Shown here in pieces: positions 7,978 through 16,526 of a DNA stretch of 21,841 nucleotides (the stretch's first letter is position 1; the number at the start of each line of letters is the position of its first letter). The stretch covers positions 1 to 21,841 of the IMG/VR virus record IMGVR_UViG_3300017750_000140. One strand, given 5' to 3'. The DNA is from a virus. The notes beneath the pieces were generated by a model. That model did no database searches and was not told the DNA's origin. It saw only the letters and a list, made by a program, of their open reading frames with translations. Both the position numbers and the translations under genes were made by a program.

Positions 7978-9134
7978 TGGCACAAGAAAGAATAAAATTA
8001 ACTAAAAAAGTTTATGATAAACAATCAGCCAGTGATTTATTAAATAGATCATTTTCTGAATTAGCTAATTCTAATGATTCTGTAACTAATACTAATTTAA
8101 ATAATAAAATTAATCAACTTTTTACACTATACAATGATTTATTTTATGATGTCCCTAAAATAGGAAAAAAATCACATACTTCATTTTTTCAACAAAGTAG
8201 AGATTATTTAGGTAATTATATTGATAGTAAAGACACAGAAATAGATGCTTTAATAGAAAGAATAATTGAATTAGAAGAAAAACTTAACACCTCAGAAACA
8301 CCTGATAAGGAACACCCTTTCTACAGAAATGGATCTATAATAGTAGACAGAGAAGCCGATTGGAATATATATTATATGGAAAAGGCAACTAGACGTAAAC
8401 TTGAAGGAGACACAAAATCTGAATTATTTATAGATTTACTAGCAGCCTTAGGACATAGGGGAACATGGACGGAGGGAGTCACATTAGTATCCCCCTCAGT
8501 TATTTCTAATATCCCCCCAGGTCCAAGATTTGGTCCTGAAGATTTAGGATCAGCCGAAACTAATGTTGAAGAAGAAACAGCAACATTTGCAGATTCATTT
8601 AATTACAATGCTTTACAAGATGGCGAACTTAATCCTAACAATTACCCAATCACAGAAATGACAAGACCATCAAATTATAGCTCTATGGCAGTACAAAATC
8701 GACAAAGAGTAGATAATGAAATATATCAAGTTGGTGTCGCTAATAAGAATAGTTATGATACATATCGTGAATATCTAAAAAATAGAATTACGGAAACTTG
8801 GTCAACTGAAAGACGCTTAGATGTTTTATCAGATAAATATAGAAATGATATAGAATATAGTTTTACCCAACCTGAAAGAGATAAAGCTCAAATATTATTA
8901 GATAATTTAGGACCTGTATTAAGAAGATCCCAAGAAACTTTAGTATATTATAAAAGATTATGGACTTTTGTTAAAAATAAAAGTGCTAATAATGCACAGG
9001 CTAAAAAATTAATGCTAGAAGCACAAGCTAATTTTGAAAATAATATAAATACTCCTGTTGCTGATAATGAAAGAAATGAATATGGTGGGTGGAAAAAAGG
9101 TAAAGATAACTTTCAAAATATAGATCTTAACTAA
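7977..9134 (+). CDS. Helical virion protein of unknown function in the wedge block
   Basis: 385 residues, no family recognised. Residues 1-105 are helical (LTKKVYDKQSASDLLNRSFS, then ALIERIIELEEKLNTSE). Residues about 115-150 contain DREADWNIYYMEKATRRKLE. The middle (about 165-245) is Pro/Gly-rich and probably extended (VSPSVISNIPPGPRFGPEDL). Residues about 250-375 return to charged helices (AQILLDNLGPVLRRSQETLV, AQAKKLMLEAQANFENNINT). There are no signal or membrane segments. TAATG overlaps on both sides place it firmly in the baseplate operon between the DNRLRE-like protein and the giant wedge protein, so a structural or assembly role is likely. Confidence 0.65.
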   Translation: MAQERIKLTKKVYDKQSASDLLNRSFSELANSNDSVTNTNLNNKINQLFTLYNDLFYDVPKIGKKSHTSFFQQSRDYLGNYIDSKDTEIDALIERIIELEEKLNTSETPDKEHPFYRNGSIIVDREADWNIYYMEKATRRKLEGDTKSELFIDLLAALGHRGTWTEGVTLVSPSVISNIPPGPRFGPEDLGSAETNVEEETATFADSFNYNALQDGELNPNNYPITEMTRPSNYSSMAVQNRQRVDNEIYQVGVANKNSYDTYREYLKNRITETWSTERRLDVLSDKYRNDIEYSFTQPERDKAQILLDNLGPVLRRSQETLVYYKRLWTFVKNKSANNAQAKKLMLEAQANFENNINTPVADNERNEYGGWKKGKDNFQNIDLN

Positions 9135-12100
9135 TGGCAAAAAATCAAGTAGACATATCAACTAACGAACGACTCCAATTAAATGGAGATTCTATTAATT
9201 CAGGTACTATAGATAGAAAATTTGGTAGACCAGAAGATTTTATTGAGTTACATATCTATAATCAAAGTGATCAACTATTATCATCTGATTATAATTTTAC
9301 TAAATATAAATTTCCTGAGGGAACTACTGAAAATGAAGTTTCTGAACTAAATATGGATCCTGTTGATATTTTAAGATTAAAAGGATACACTTCGGGTCAA
9401 TATAAATTAATATTTAATATACAAAGATCTAAAATATTTAATACTTCTACTTTACCCTTTTCTGTAAAAGAAATTTCATCTACAAGAAGAGAACTTAAAT
9501 CAGTTACCCCTAAATTAACTAATAACCAATTAGATCCTGAAGTTTCTCGTTTTATAAGAGAAATAGAAGTAGCCCCCTATTTAAAAGATTTTGTTCTTAA
9601 TTTTAAAAATAATATTAATGTAGTAGGAGTAAACATAGCATTAAATAAGAGTACAAATAAACATGAAATATTACTTAAACTAATAGACCCTTTACCCCCT
9701 AATATAAACATAACAGATGCCTTTAAAATAGTAGAAGAGATTACAGACCCTATTATTTTAAATGTAGATTTAGGTTTAGAAACTAGCGAAGATGAAGGTA
9801 TACCTCTTCAAGGACCTAACTTTAAAATAGATGTTAGATTAAATAATAGTGTTCCCTCAAGTTTTAAAAATTATGATGAAGTGTTAGATTATAGTTTAAC
9901 ATCATCTTATCATAATCTTCTAAATCATTTAGAAAATAGAGAAATACCAGACATATCTTATGATTTTATAAGAACAGTTTCGGGTAGTAATGAAGGGGAT
10001 CCTTTAGAAGAAGTTTATCATTTTGAAAACTTTACCCATTTTAGTAGTGCGGTTGAACGTTTAAAAAACTTTGAATATAAAATCCAACTTATAGAATTAT
10101 ATAATTCCCAAACAACAGACATAAATAATATAACAGGAGACACTGCTAATTCAACTTATGTTTTAGAAAATAAAGAAGCAATTAATGTAAAAAAACAAAA
10201 TCTTATTAAAGGTTTTGATGGGTATGAACGTTTTTTATACTATACTTCAGGTACATTTGCTTGGCCTAAACAAGAGTCAACATCCCCTTACACTCTATAC
10301 TCAGTAACTTCACCTGAAGTTAAAACATGGTTAGGAGATGAAAGGGATAGTTTTCCTAATTATGGGGGTCAATTATTGTCAGCTTCCCAATTTGACAGAC
10401 AAAATGAAAATGCATTAACAAGATTAGTTCCTAATCATATAATGGACAATCCAGACAATTCATTTTACTCCTCATTTGTAAATATGGTTGGTCAACATTT
10501 TGATCAAATTTGGGTTCATATAAAACATTTAACAGAAGTTAATGACGCACATCATTCAAGAGGTATTTCAAAAGAATTAGTTTATTTTTCCTTAAAAAGT
10601 TTAGGATTAGAAACATTTGATCAATTTGAAAATTCAAATTTAATTGAATATATTTTAGGTGAAGGTACAGAAGGTAGTGTACTTTATGATACACCTACTA
10701 ATCAAACATTAGTAACTGCATCAAATGCAGGATCAATTCCCAAAGGTGATATTACTAAAAATATATGGAAACGTTTATACCATAATGCACCCTACTTATT
10801 AAAAACCAAAGGTACTGAACGCGGTCTTAGAGCGCTCATGAGTTGTTATGGTATTCCATCTACCATACTTAACGTTAAAGAATATGGTGGTTCTACGTCG
10901 GATAAAACCACATACAAAACATTTACAAATGATAAGGGAAGTTTAGTTTTAAAAGGAGATTCAGGTATAAATGGGTATTTTATAAAAACCCCTTGGAATA
11001 CTTCTTTAACCCACCCTTTATCTGCATCAGCTAAAACAGTTGAATTTAGAATTAAACCTCATAGATCAGATGAAAATTACCATTTATTTAGTTTATCAGG
11101 AAGTTATTTAGAGGCACAACATTTAATATTAGAACCATCCTCATCAGGTACTGATGTATCATCATCAGGAGACGCTAATCAATATGGAAGGTTAAAATAT
11201 ATAAAAGAAATTGATGAAAATCAACAACAAATAACAACAACTGAATACTTCCCCGCTTACAATGGAGATTTTTGGAATATATTTGTAGGAACTGAAATTA
11301 AAGATCCCGATAGTATCACAGATAATGGTGCATCAACTTATACTCCCATAACTTTTGGTGCTTACCAAGCAAATCATTTAAAAAATTGTAATTATGTTAA
11401 TGTAACTACAAATAATGATATGGGTCCCTTTAGTAATAATATTAATTCTACTTTTAATGTAGCTACAACTTGGGGATTAGAATATTTAGGTAGTACTAAT
11501 GTAACTCGTTTAGGAGCCCATTCTGCTTTTATAGGGGGATTTCCCTCAGGTCCCTCAATAGATGAAGTTGATAGACTACGTTATTCAGGATCACTTCAAG
11601 AAGTAAGATACTACTTTGGTGAATTACTTTCACACGAAACTCTTAAAAAACATGCCCTTGAACCTTTTATGTATGCAGGTAACACAGTTTCATCATCATA
11701 TGAAAATTTAATTTTAAGATTACCTTTAGGAAGTAATGATAAAAGAGACAGTGGAAGTTTTCATCCTAACTTTAATGTAGATTATTTAGGAGAGGCAACT
11801 AGTAATATGACTACCCAAACATGGGAAGAAGTTGTTGAAGAACATTATATACCAACCCCTGACACAGTAGGAATTTCAACTACAAGTGAAAAAACAAGAA
11901 TAGACATTGGTACAATAGATGACGATTGGCTGTCACCAACAAGAAAAACTGAAACATCAACATTAGACAATCAACCACCTGACTATGAAGATTTAGGAGT
12001 ATTTTTCTCGCCTACAAATGAATTAAATGAAGACATAATTTACACTTTAGGTGCATTTAGGTTGGATGATTACATTGGTTCACCATTACCTGACCAACAA

Positions 12101-12655
12101 AAAGCTTCCACATATAAAGATTTATCTACTATAAAAGACATTTACTTTAAAAAAGTAGAACGACGATACAACTATTGGGATTACATTAAATTAATTCAAT
12201 ACATTGACCATACACTATTTAAATTGGTAGAACAATGGGTCCCAATGAAAGCCAATTTAAAGACTGGATTATTAATTGAACCACATTATTTAGAAAGAAC
12301 TAAATTTGCAAGAGAATTACCTTCAATTGACCAAGGTCAAAGTATGGTAAATGGTTCATACAATACAATTAATTCAGAAATTGAACCAAATAGGCGATTT
12401 AATTTGGATGGTTCATCAGTGATTGTTACTAACAACTTGTCAGACACTACAGGTAGTAAAGGACAAAGATTAGAACAAGGAACAAACACAACAATTAATC
12501 TTAATGATTACATAATAGAAATAGCAAGAGAAGCTTCTCAAGCACCAGTAGGTAGAACATCATCAACACTTTTAGGAAATGCAACTAAAGGAAAAACATC
12601 TAGTAGGTATTATAGAAAGCGATCAGCAGATACTAATAAAGAAACAGAATATTAA
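9134..12655 (+). CDS. Giant baseplate wedge protein with LamG-like module, gp7-like in position
   Basis: 1173 residues, the longest gene here and close to T4 gp7 (about 1030). Residues 1-420 look like a series of beta domains. Residues about 440-575 are more conserved in feel: SFVNMVGQHFDQIWVHIKHL, ISKELVYFSLKSLGLETFDQ, then RLYHNAPYLLKTKGTERGLR and ALMSCYGIPS at 547-576, a pattern like the LLKTKGT..GL....YGI motif of wedge and P2 gpI-type tail proteins. Residues about 615-845 resemble a LamG/concanavalin fold: AKTVEFRIKPHRSDENYHLF to YSGSLQEVRYYFGELLSHET. Residues about 1000-1080 include ERRYNYWDYIKLIQYIDHTL and WVPMKANLKTGLLIEPHYLE, shared with large phage wedge proteins. I infer the wedge initiator role from size, position after gp6 and the gpI-like motif. 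Confidence 0.65.
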   Translation: MAKNQVDISTNERLQLNGDSINSGTIDRKFGRPEDFIELHIYNQSDQLLSSDYNFTKYKFPEGTTENEVSELNMDPVDILRLKGYTSGQYKLIFNIQRSKIFNTSTLPFSVKEISSTRRELKSVTPKLTNNQLDPEVSRFIREIEVAPYLKDFVLNFKNNINVVGVNIALNKSTNKHEILLKLIDPLPPNINITDAFKIVEEITDPIILNVDLGLETSEDEGIPLQGPNFKIDVRLNNSVPSSFKNYDEVLDYSLTSSYHNLLNHLENREIPDISYDFIRTVSGSNEGDPLEEVYHFENFTHFSSAVERLKNFEYKIQLIELYNSQTTDINNITGDTANSTYVLENKEAINVKKQNLIKGFDGYERFLYYTSGTFAWPKQESTSPYTLYSVTSPEVKTWLGDERDSFPNYGGQLLSASQFDRQNENALTRLVPNHIMDNPDNSFYSSFVNMVGQHFDQIWVHIKHLTEVNDAHHSRGISKELVYFSLKSLGLETFDQFENSNLIEYILGEGTEGSVLYDTPTNQTLVTASNAGSIPKGDITKNIWKRLYHNAPYLLKTKGTERGLRALMSCYGIPSTILNVKEYGGSTSDKTTYKTFTNDKGSLVLKGDSGINGYFIKTPWNTSLTHPLSASAKTVEFRIKPHRSDENYHLFSLSGSYLEAQHLILEPSSSGTDVSSSGDANQYGRLKYIKEIDENQQQITTTEYFPAYNGDFWNIFVGTEIKDPDSITDNGASTYTPITFGAYQANHLKNCNYVNVTTNNDMGPFSNNINSTFNVATTWGLEYLGSTNVTRLGAHSAFIGGFPSGPSIDEVDRLRYSGSLQEVRYYFGELLSHETLKKHALEPFMYAGNTVSSSYENLILRLPLGSNDKRDSGSFHPNFNVDYLGEATSNMTTQTWEEVVEEHYIPTPDTVGISTTSEKTRIDIGTIDDDWLSPTRKTETSTLDNQPPDYEDLGVFFSPTNELNEDIIYTLGAFRLDDYIGSPLPDQQKASTYKDLSTIKDIYFKKVERRYNYWDYIKLIQYIDHTLFKLVEQWVPMKANLKTGLLIEPHYLERTKFARELPSIDQGQSMVNGSYNTINSEIEPNRRFNLDGSSVIVTNNLSDTTGSKGQRLEQGTNTTINLNDYIIEIAREASQAPVGRTSSTLLGNATKGKTSSRYYRKRSADTNKETEY

Positions 12656-12657
12656 TT

Positions 12658-13956
12658 ATGGGTTATACACAATTAACATTAGACTATAATAAAGTAACAG
12701 CTACTAAGGATTCTGATGGGAGTACAATTTCTACTGATACAGATCGTGGTTTAGACCAATTATTTAATGGAGAGATAGTTGCCCCTAATATAACAGAGTT
12801 ATTAAATGCAGACGCTGCTTTTACTTTAGAATATGATTTTGGTGCAAATAATAAACAATATATTGGTGATATTCGCATACGATTTGGGGCCCCCCGACCT
12901 ACAGCATATACTATTCAAGTATCTGAAAATGGTACTGATTATGTTACAATTCACACTGTATCATCTCCATCACAAGATGCATATTTAAGAATTTATGGAG
13001 GGGGTAGTGAACCTGGTTTACAAAATTTAACTTCTCCCAAAAAATACCAAAAGTGGAAATTCAATTTCACTGGGTTTACTGATACTAATCAAGTAGTAAT
13101 TAGATTAATAAATGTTTACATAATACCCTCTACAGATCTTACATATAAAGACTACAACGTAGAATTTGACGATGCACTTTTAGACTTAGAAGGATGGAAA
13201 AATCCTCGTTATGAAGGTTCTAAATTAACAGGAGTAAGAATAAATCAATTTAACCAAGGTGACATTTCTTATGGTTTAAATCCAGTAATAGAAAGAAAAA
13301 CAGCATGTATATTTTTAGGAAAAGACATAGATGAAGGAATAGCTAATGACCAAGATATACCTCTAGCTGAAATAATAAACCATAGCTATCTTACTATAAA
13401 TAAAATTTTATTCATAGACTTAGATTCGGATGAAGTAGAAATTGTTTCTCGAGAAAATATGAGTTCTACTGCTTTTAATAGAATTATATCTGATAATTTT
13501 CCTGAAGGTTCAACCACAATAGTAAAGTCATTAGAAGAACAAGCAGACAAATTAAAAACCCAACACACCGTAAAATTCAATAGAGGCCAACTAATGAAAA
13601 TATATTCATATGTTGCTAATGAAGAGGGATATGAAGATGGTGTATTTGGAGGACATGAAGTTTGGGAACATAAAGGAACCAATCAACCTGTTTTAAGTGG
13701 ATCTGGATTATTTGGATATGGCCAAACAGCAGCAGATTCACAATCATTATTTAATACTAATTCCCTTTTATTTACTACTTTATTACCTTCAGAATTAAAT
13801 TTCTATGAAGGAAATTATAGTACAGCAACAATGGGAAGTACATTAACTAATATCACAGCTTCAATTTCAGGCTCAAGCACATCAGGTTTTTCAATTTGGG
13901 ATGGTGAAAATGAGGCAGTAGAAATAGACCCAATAGAAGAATCAGGGGGTAACTAA
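12658..13956 (+). CDS. Virion protein with N-terminal discoidin-like (F5/8 type C) domain
   Basis: 432 residues. Residues about 45-165 have the strands of a galactose-binding-like jelly roll: FTLEYDFGANNKQYIGDIRI, then YTIQVSENGTDYVTIHTVSS, KYQKWKFNFTGFTDTNQVVI and RLINVYI, the usual arrangement of F5/8 type C domains that bind glycans. Residues about 215-350 contain DIPLAEIINHSYLTINKILF and KFNRGQLMKIYSYVANEEGY, not recognised. The C-terminus is Ser/Thr/Gly-rich (TASISGSSTSGFSIWDGENE). The start lies 2 bases after the giant gene's stop. It is probably an adhesin or fibre-attachment protein on the baseplate. Confidence 0.6.
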   Translation: MGYTQLTLDYNKVTATKDSDGSTISTDTDRGLDQLFNGEIVAPNITELLNADAAFTLEYDFGANNKQYIGDIRIRFGAPRPTAYTIQVSENGTDYVTIHTVSSPSQDAYLRIYGGGSEPGLQNLTSPKKYQKWKFNFTGFTDTNQVVIRLINVYIIPSTDLTYKDYNVEFDDALLDLEGWKNPRYEGSKLTGVRINQFNQGDISYGLNPVIERKTACIFLGKDIDEGIANDQDIPLAEIINHSYLTINKILFIDLDSDEVEIVSRENMSSTAFNRIISDNFPEGSTTIVKSLEEQADKLKTQHTVKFNRGQLMKIYSYVANEEGYEDGVFGGHEVWEHKGTNQPVLSGSGLFGYGQTAADSQSLFNTNSLLFTTLLPSELNFYEGNYSTATMGSTLTNITASISGSSTSGFSIWDGENEAVEIDPIEESGGN

Positions 13957-13975
13957 TACTTAAAATTAAAAATAT

Positions 13976-14743
13976 ATGCCAAAAGGATCTCAAACACCAT
14001 TAGACATTACCTCTAAACAACCAATAAATTTAGCTATTGGAACAAGCGCAGCAGGTGCTAATACATTTATATCAAGTTTAGCAACATCAAGTTTAAAAGG
14101 ATTTTATGATGATGTAGTATATTGGGAAATTGCAAAAAATACTAATAAATTTTTTGTTACTTTTGAAAGGGGTCAATATGCTGTTCAAAATGGTAAACAA
14201 GAATCTATTGGAACAATGGAACTTCATTACCCTCGTGTAGACAATAATTCAGGTAGTGGTTTTTTAAATTCTGCAAGTTTAGGAGGTTCTAGAGAAAATG
14301 CTCCCTATAACTCATTCTTCCAAGAAGATGAAGAAACTAGTGTATCTAACCAACAACATCATGGGTATAATGGTTTTATCCCTATTACAGAAATTAGGGG
14401 TACTAGATATTGGCAAACAACTTTAACAAGTTCAATTTCAAAACCATACACATTAAATTATGAAGTTAGTACCTCTGCACAAATTACAAAAACAAGAAAT
14501 ATAACAGCTTCATATTTTTACCCCTTTTCAAATTATCAATTGTCTGTATTAAGAAATAGTCCTACTATAATAATTGATTTAGACAAAGCTAGTGAATTAC
14601 CCAGTTATGCTGCCGAAAAAGGATTTGCTGCTATACCTTTTCAAACACATCAAAAAGTTAAAGATAATTTTGAATATTATCTAGAAAAAGCGGGATTATT
14701 AAATAAAACAACAAAAACAAAAATGCCTAAAAAGGGAATATAA
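13976..14743 (+). CDS. Virion structural protein, unknown family
   Basis: 255 residues. The composition is beta-rich and Ser/Thr/Asn-rich with no membrane segment: YDDVVYWEIAKNTNKFFVTF, then ERGQYAVQNGKQESIGTMEL, TRYWQTTLTSSISKPYTLNY and EVSTSAQITKTRNITASYFY. The C-terminal 40 residues are helical and basic, ending KTKMPKKGI. The ATG at 13976 follows an A/T-only leader of 19 bases and no SD sequence. It is the last gene before the third promoter-like element. I cannot name the family; context puts it among baseplate or fibre proteins. Confidence 0.65.
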   Translation: MPKGSQTPLDITSKQPINLAIGTSAAGANTFISSLATSSLKGFYDDVVYWEIAKNTNKFFVTFERGQYAVQNGKQESIGTMELHYPRVDNNSGSGFLNSASLGGSRENAPYNSFFQEDEETSVSNQQHHGYNGFIPITEIRGTRYWQTTLTSSISKPYTLNYEVSTSAQITKTRNITASYFYPFSNYQLSVLRNSPTIIIDLDKASELPSYAAEKGFAAIPFQTHQKVKDNFEYYLEKAGLLNKTTKTKMPKKGI

Positions 14744-14758
14744 TATTTTTTAAATAAT

Positions 14759-14782
14759 TATATATATATAACAAAATACAAT
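14759..14782 (+). promoter_or_regulatory. Candidate late promoter / start element, copy 3, with (TA)6 tract
   Basis: The 43-base gap before 14787 has only A and T up to base 14771, then AACAAAATACAAT. Bases 14761-14782 match 681-702 at 21 of 22 positions, the single difference making the TATA part a pure TA repeat (six TA units at 14759-14770). The spacer to the ATG is 4 bases. Two near-identical copies 14 kb apart, each right before a gene start, are hard to explain by base composition alone. The promoter role is inferred. Confidence 0.5.
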
Positions 14783-14786
14783 TACA

Positions 14787-15476
14787 ATGGGATACTTAGA
14801 CAACAGTTCAATTACCGTAGATGCAATCTTAACAAAAAGGGGCCGCGAATTATTAGCTCGAAATGATGGCTCTTTTAATATTACACAATTTGCATTAGGT
14901 GATGATGAAATTGATTATACATTATTTAATGAAAACCATCCAAATGGTTCTCAATATTCAGGTGAAGCAATTGAAAACATGCCTCTATTAGAAGCATTTC
15001 CTGATGAAAGTAATATTATGATCCATAAGTTAATTACTTTACCTAGAGGAACTTCTAAATTACCTATTATATCAGCTAATGTTTCTAAAATTACTCTTAC
15101 TATTGGTTCAAGTTACACTTTATCCCCAACAACTATGAACTTAAATGGTCTAGTAAATCAATCAGAAACAAGTGGCTATTCAGCGACAATCGCAGATAGA
15201 AGATTATTAGCAGCCTTCCAATCAGCAGGAGGCGGCACAAGTGCAACTCAAAGACCATACACATCAGTAGCAGTTAGTGAAACCATATTAGGTAGTAGTT
15301 TTAACTTAACAGCAATTAATAGTACCTCATTATTTGGTACAAACACAAAATTATTAACAACCATCACTATTGAAGGTAGAGATTCAGGAGCTAGGATTAC
15401 TGTTCCCTTAGAAATTTCTAAAGAAGTTATAGCTAATAAAGCTACAAGAGGTGAAACAGGTATAACATTAAGATAA
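14787..15476 (+). CDS. Virion structural protein with conserved GYLDNS...TKRGRELLAR N-terminus
   Basis: 229 residues. The N-terminus MGYLDNSSITVDAILTKRGR, followed by ELLARNDGSFNITQFALGDD, is a pattern I associate with structural proteins of T4-like phages from marine samples, but I cannot give it a T4 gene name. Residues about 95-225 are beta-rich (ANVSKITLTIGSSYTLSPTT, then TKLLTTITIEGRDSGARITV). Residues 150-160 (SAGGGTSATQR) form a Gly/Ser loop. It begins a new run of genes after the third promoter-like element, with the next gene 6 bases downstream. The number of copies per virion, and hence whether it is a major structural protein, cannot be seen from sequence. Confidence 0.68.
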   Translation: MGYLDNSSITVDAILTKRGRELLARNDGSFNITQFALGDDEIDYTLFNENHPNGSQYSGEAIENMPLLEAFPDESNIMIHKLITLPRGTSKLPIISANVSKITLTIGSSYTLSPTTMNLNGLVNQSETSGYSATIADRRLLAAFQSAGGGTSATQRPYTSVAVSETILGSSFNLTAINSTSLFGTNTKLLTTITIEGRDSGARITVPLEISKEVIANKATRGETGITLR

Positions 15477-15482
15477 TAAAAA

Positions 15483-16514
15483 ATGGCCGGACTTACAAGA
15501 TACGACAATTCAGACAAAGTAATAGATACTCAAAAAATAGTAACTTCTACATGGTCAGACAATACTAATGATGCTGAGGTATATTTTAATTTTACATCAT
15601 CAGTAACCACAGCAACTGACATTACAAGTTCAGCAGCATTTTATAGAGAAGTGTACAATGATGAAGCCCAAACAGAAACCCAGTTTGCAATAGCTTATGG
15701 TAATAAAAAAGGATCAGGTTCTAAAGATTTTACCAATGACACAGGAGCTCATGGTAATAGCGCAGCTAGGGTAATATATAATCAATATCGTCAATTAGTT
15801 TATGGTGATGAAACCTCAGATTTTAATTTTGAAGGAACTACCCCAGACAGTATATGTGTTATTAATATTAATAGAGCTCGCTATAAACATAATTTAAAAG
15901 CAGGGTCTTTAAATATATTTTTATCTGGATCAGATGCTGGTACGTTAGCGCACGGAACTATACATTTAACTGATGATTCAGTAAGTACATCAGGTTCTGC
16001 AACTATTACAAATGCAGGTAGACAATTTAATTTAGTTAGTGGATCAAGTGGAGTAATGTTAGATGGCACTACATTAGCACAAACTAATAGTGGTTCTTAT
16101 GGTTTCTTTTACCCAGATTCAGGATTTATTATATTAAACACATCAGCTTTAAGTTGCTCTCTTAATTTTTCAGAATCAGTAGGATCCCATGTTAATAATG
16201 ATAATCTAAACCAATTTATGGCAGCGATATCAGGAGGGGCTGAATTTGTAGTTGACAGTGAAGAAAAAGTAACATCACAATATTTCTTTACAAGAGCTAA
16301 AAATAATGAATATAATTATACTACTAATCCTTCATTTATAGACACTAATGGTAATTTAAATTATACATCTATGGTAGACAATCCCAAAACATTTATTACA
16401 ACAATTGGATTGTATAATGATAGTAACGATTTAGTAGCAGTAGCTAAAGTAAGCCAACCAATTTCCAAAGATTTCTCAAAAGAAGCTCTTATGAGAGTAA
16501 AATTAGATTACTAA
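15483..16514 (+). CDS. Virion protein sharing a scaffold with its downstream neighbour
   Basis: 343 residues. The N-terminal half has TQKIVTSTWSDNTNDAEVYF, then HNLKAGSLNIFLSGS (136-150) and GTIHLTDD. Residues about 205-343 hold GFFYPDSGFIILN, EYNYTTNPSFI and FITTIGLYNDSNDLVAVAKV followed by SQPI. The same order (IFYSSGIVAIT, EFTDTLNPS, YITTVGLYNENNELLVVGKL, GQPI) appears in the next gene, so the two are paralogues over this region. No signal peptide or membrane segment. The start lies 6 bases after the preceding stop in A-rich sequence without an SD. Likely a tail or fibre-base protein; the paralogy is visible, the exact role is not. Confidence 0.65.
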   Translation: MAGLTRYDNSDKVIDTQKIVTSTWSDNTNDAEVYFNFTSSVTTATDITSSAAFYREVYNDEAQTETQFAIAYGNKKGSGSKDFTNDTGAHGNSAARVIYNQYRQLVYGDETSDFNFEGTTPDSICVININRARYKHNLKAGSLNIFLSGSDAGTLAHGTIHLTDDSVSTSGSATITNAGRQFNLVSGSSGVMLDGTTLAQTNSGSYGFFYPDSGFIILNTSALSCSLNFSESVGSHVNNDNLNQFMAAISGGAEFVVDSEEKVTSQYFFTRAKNNEYNYTTNPSFIDTNGNLNYTSMVDNPKTFITTIGLYNDSNDLVAVAKVSQPISKDFSKEALMRVKLDY

Positions 16515-16526
16515 AATGTCATCTGA

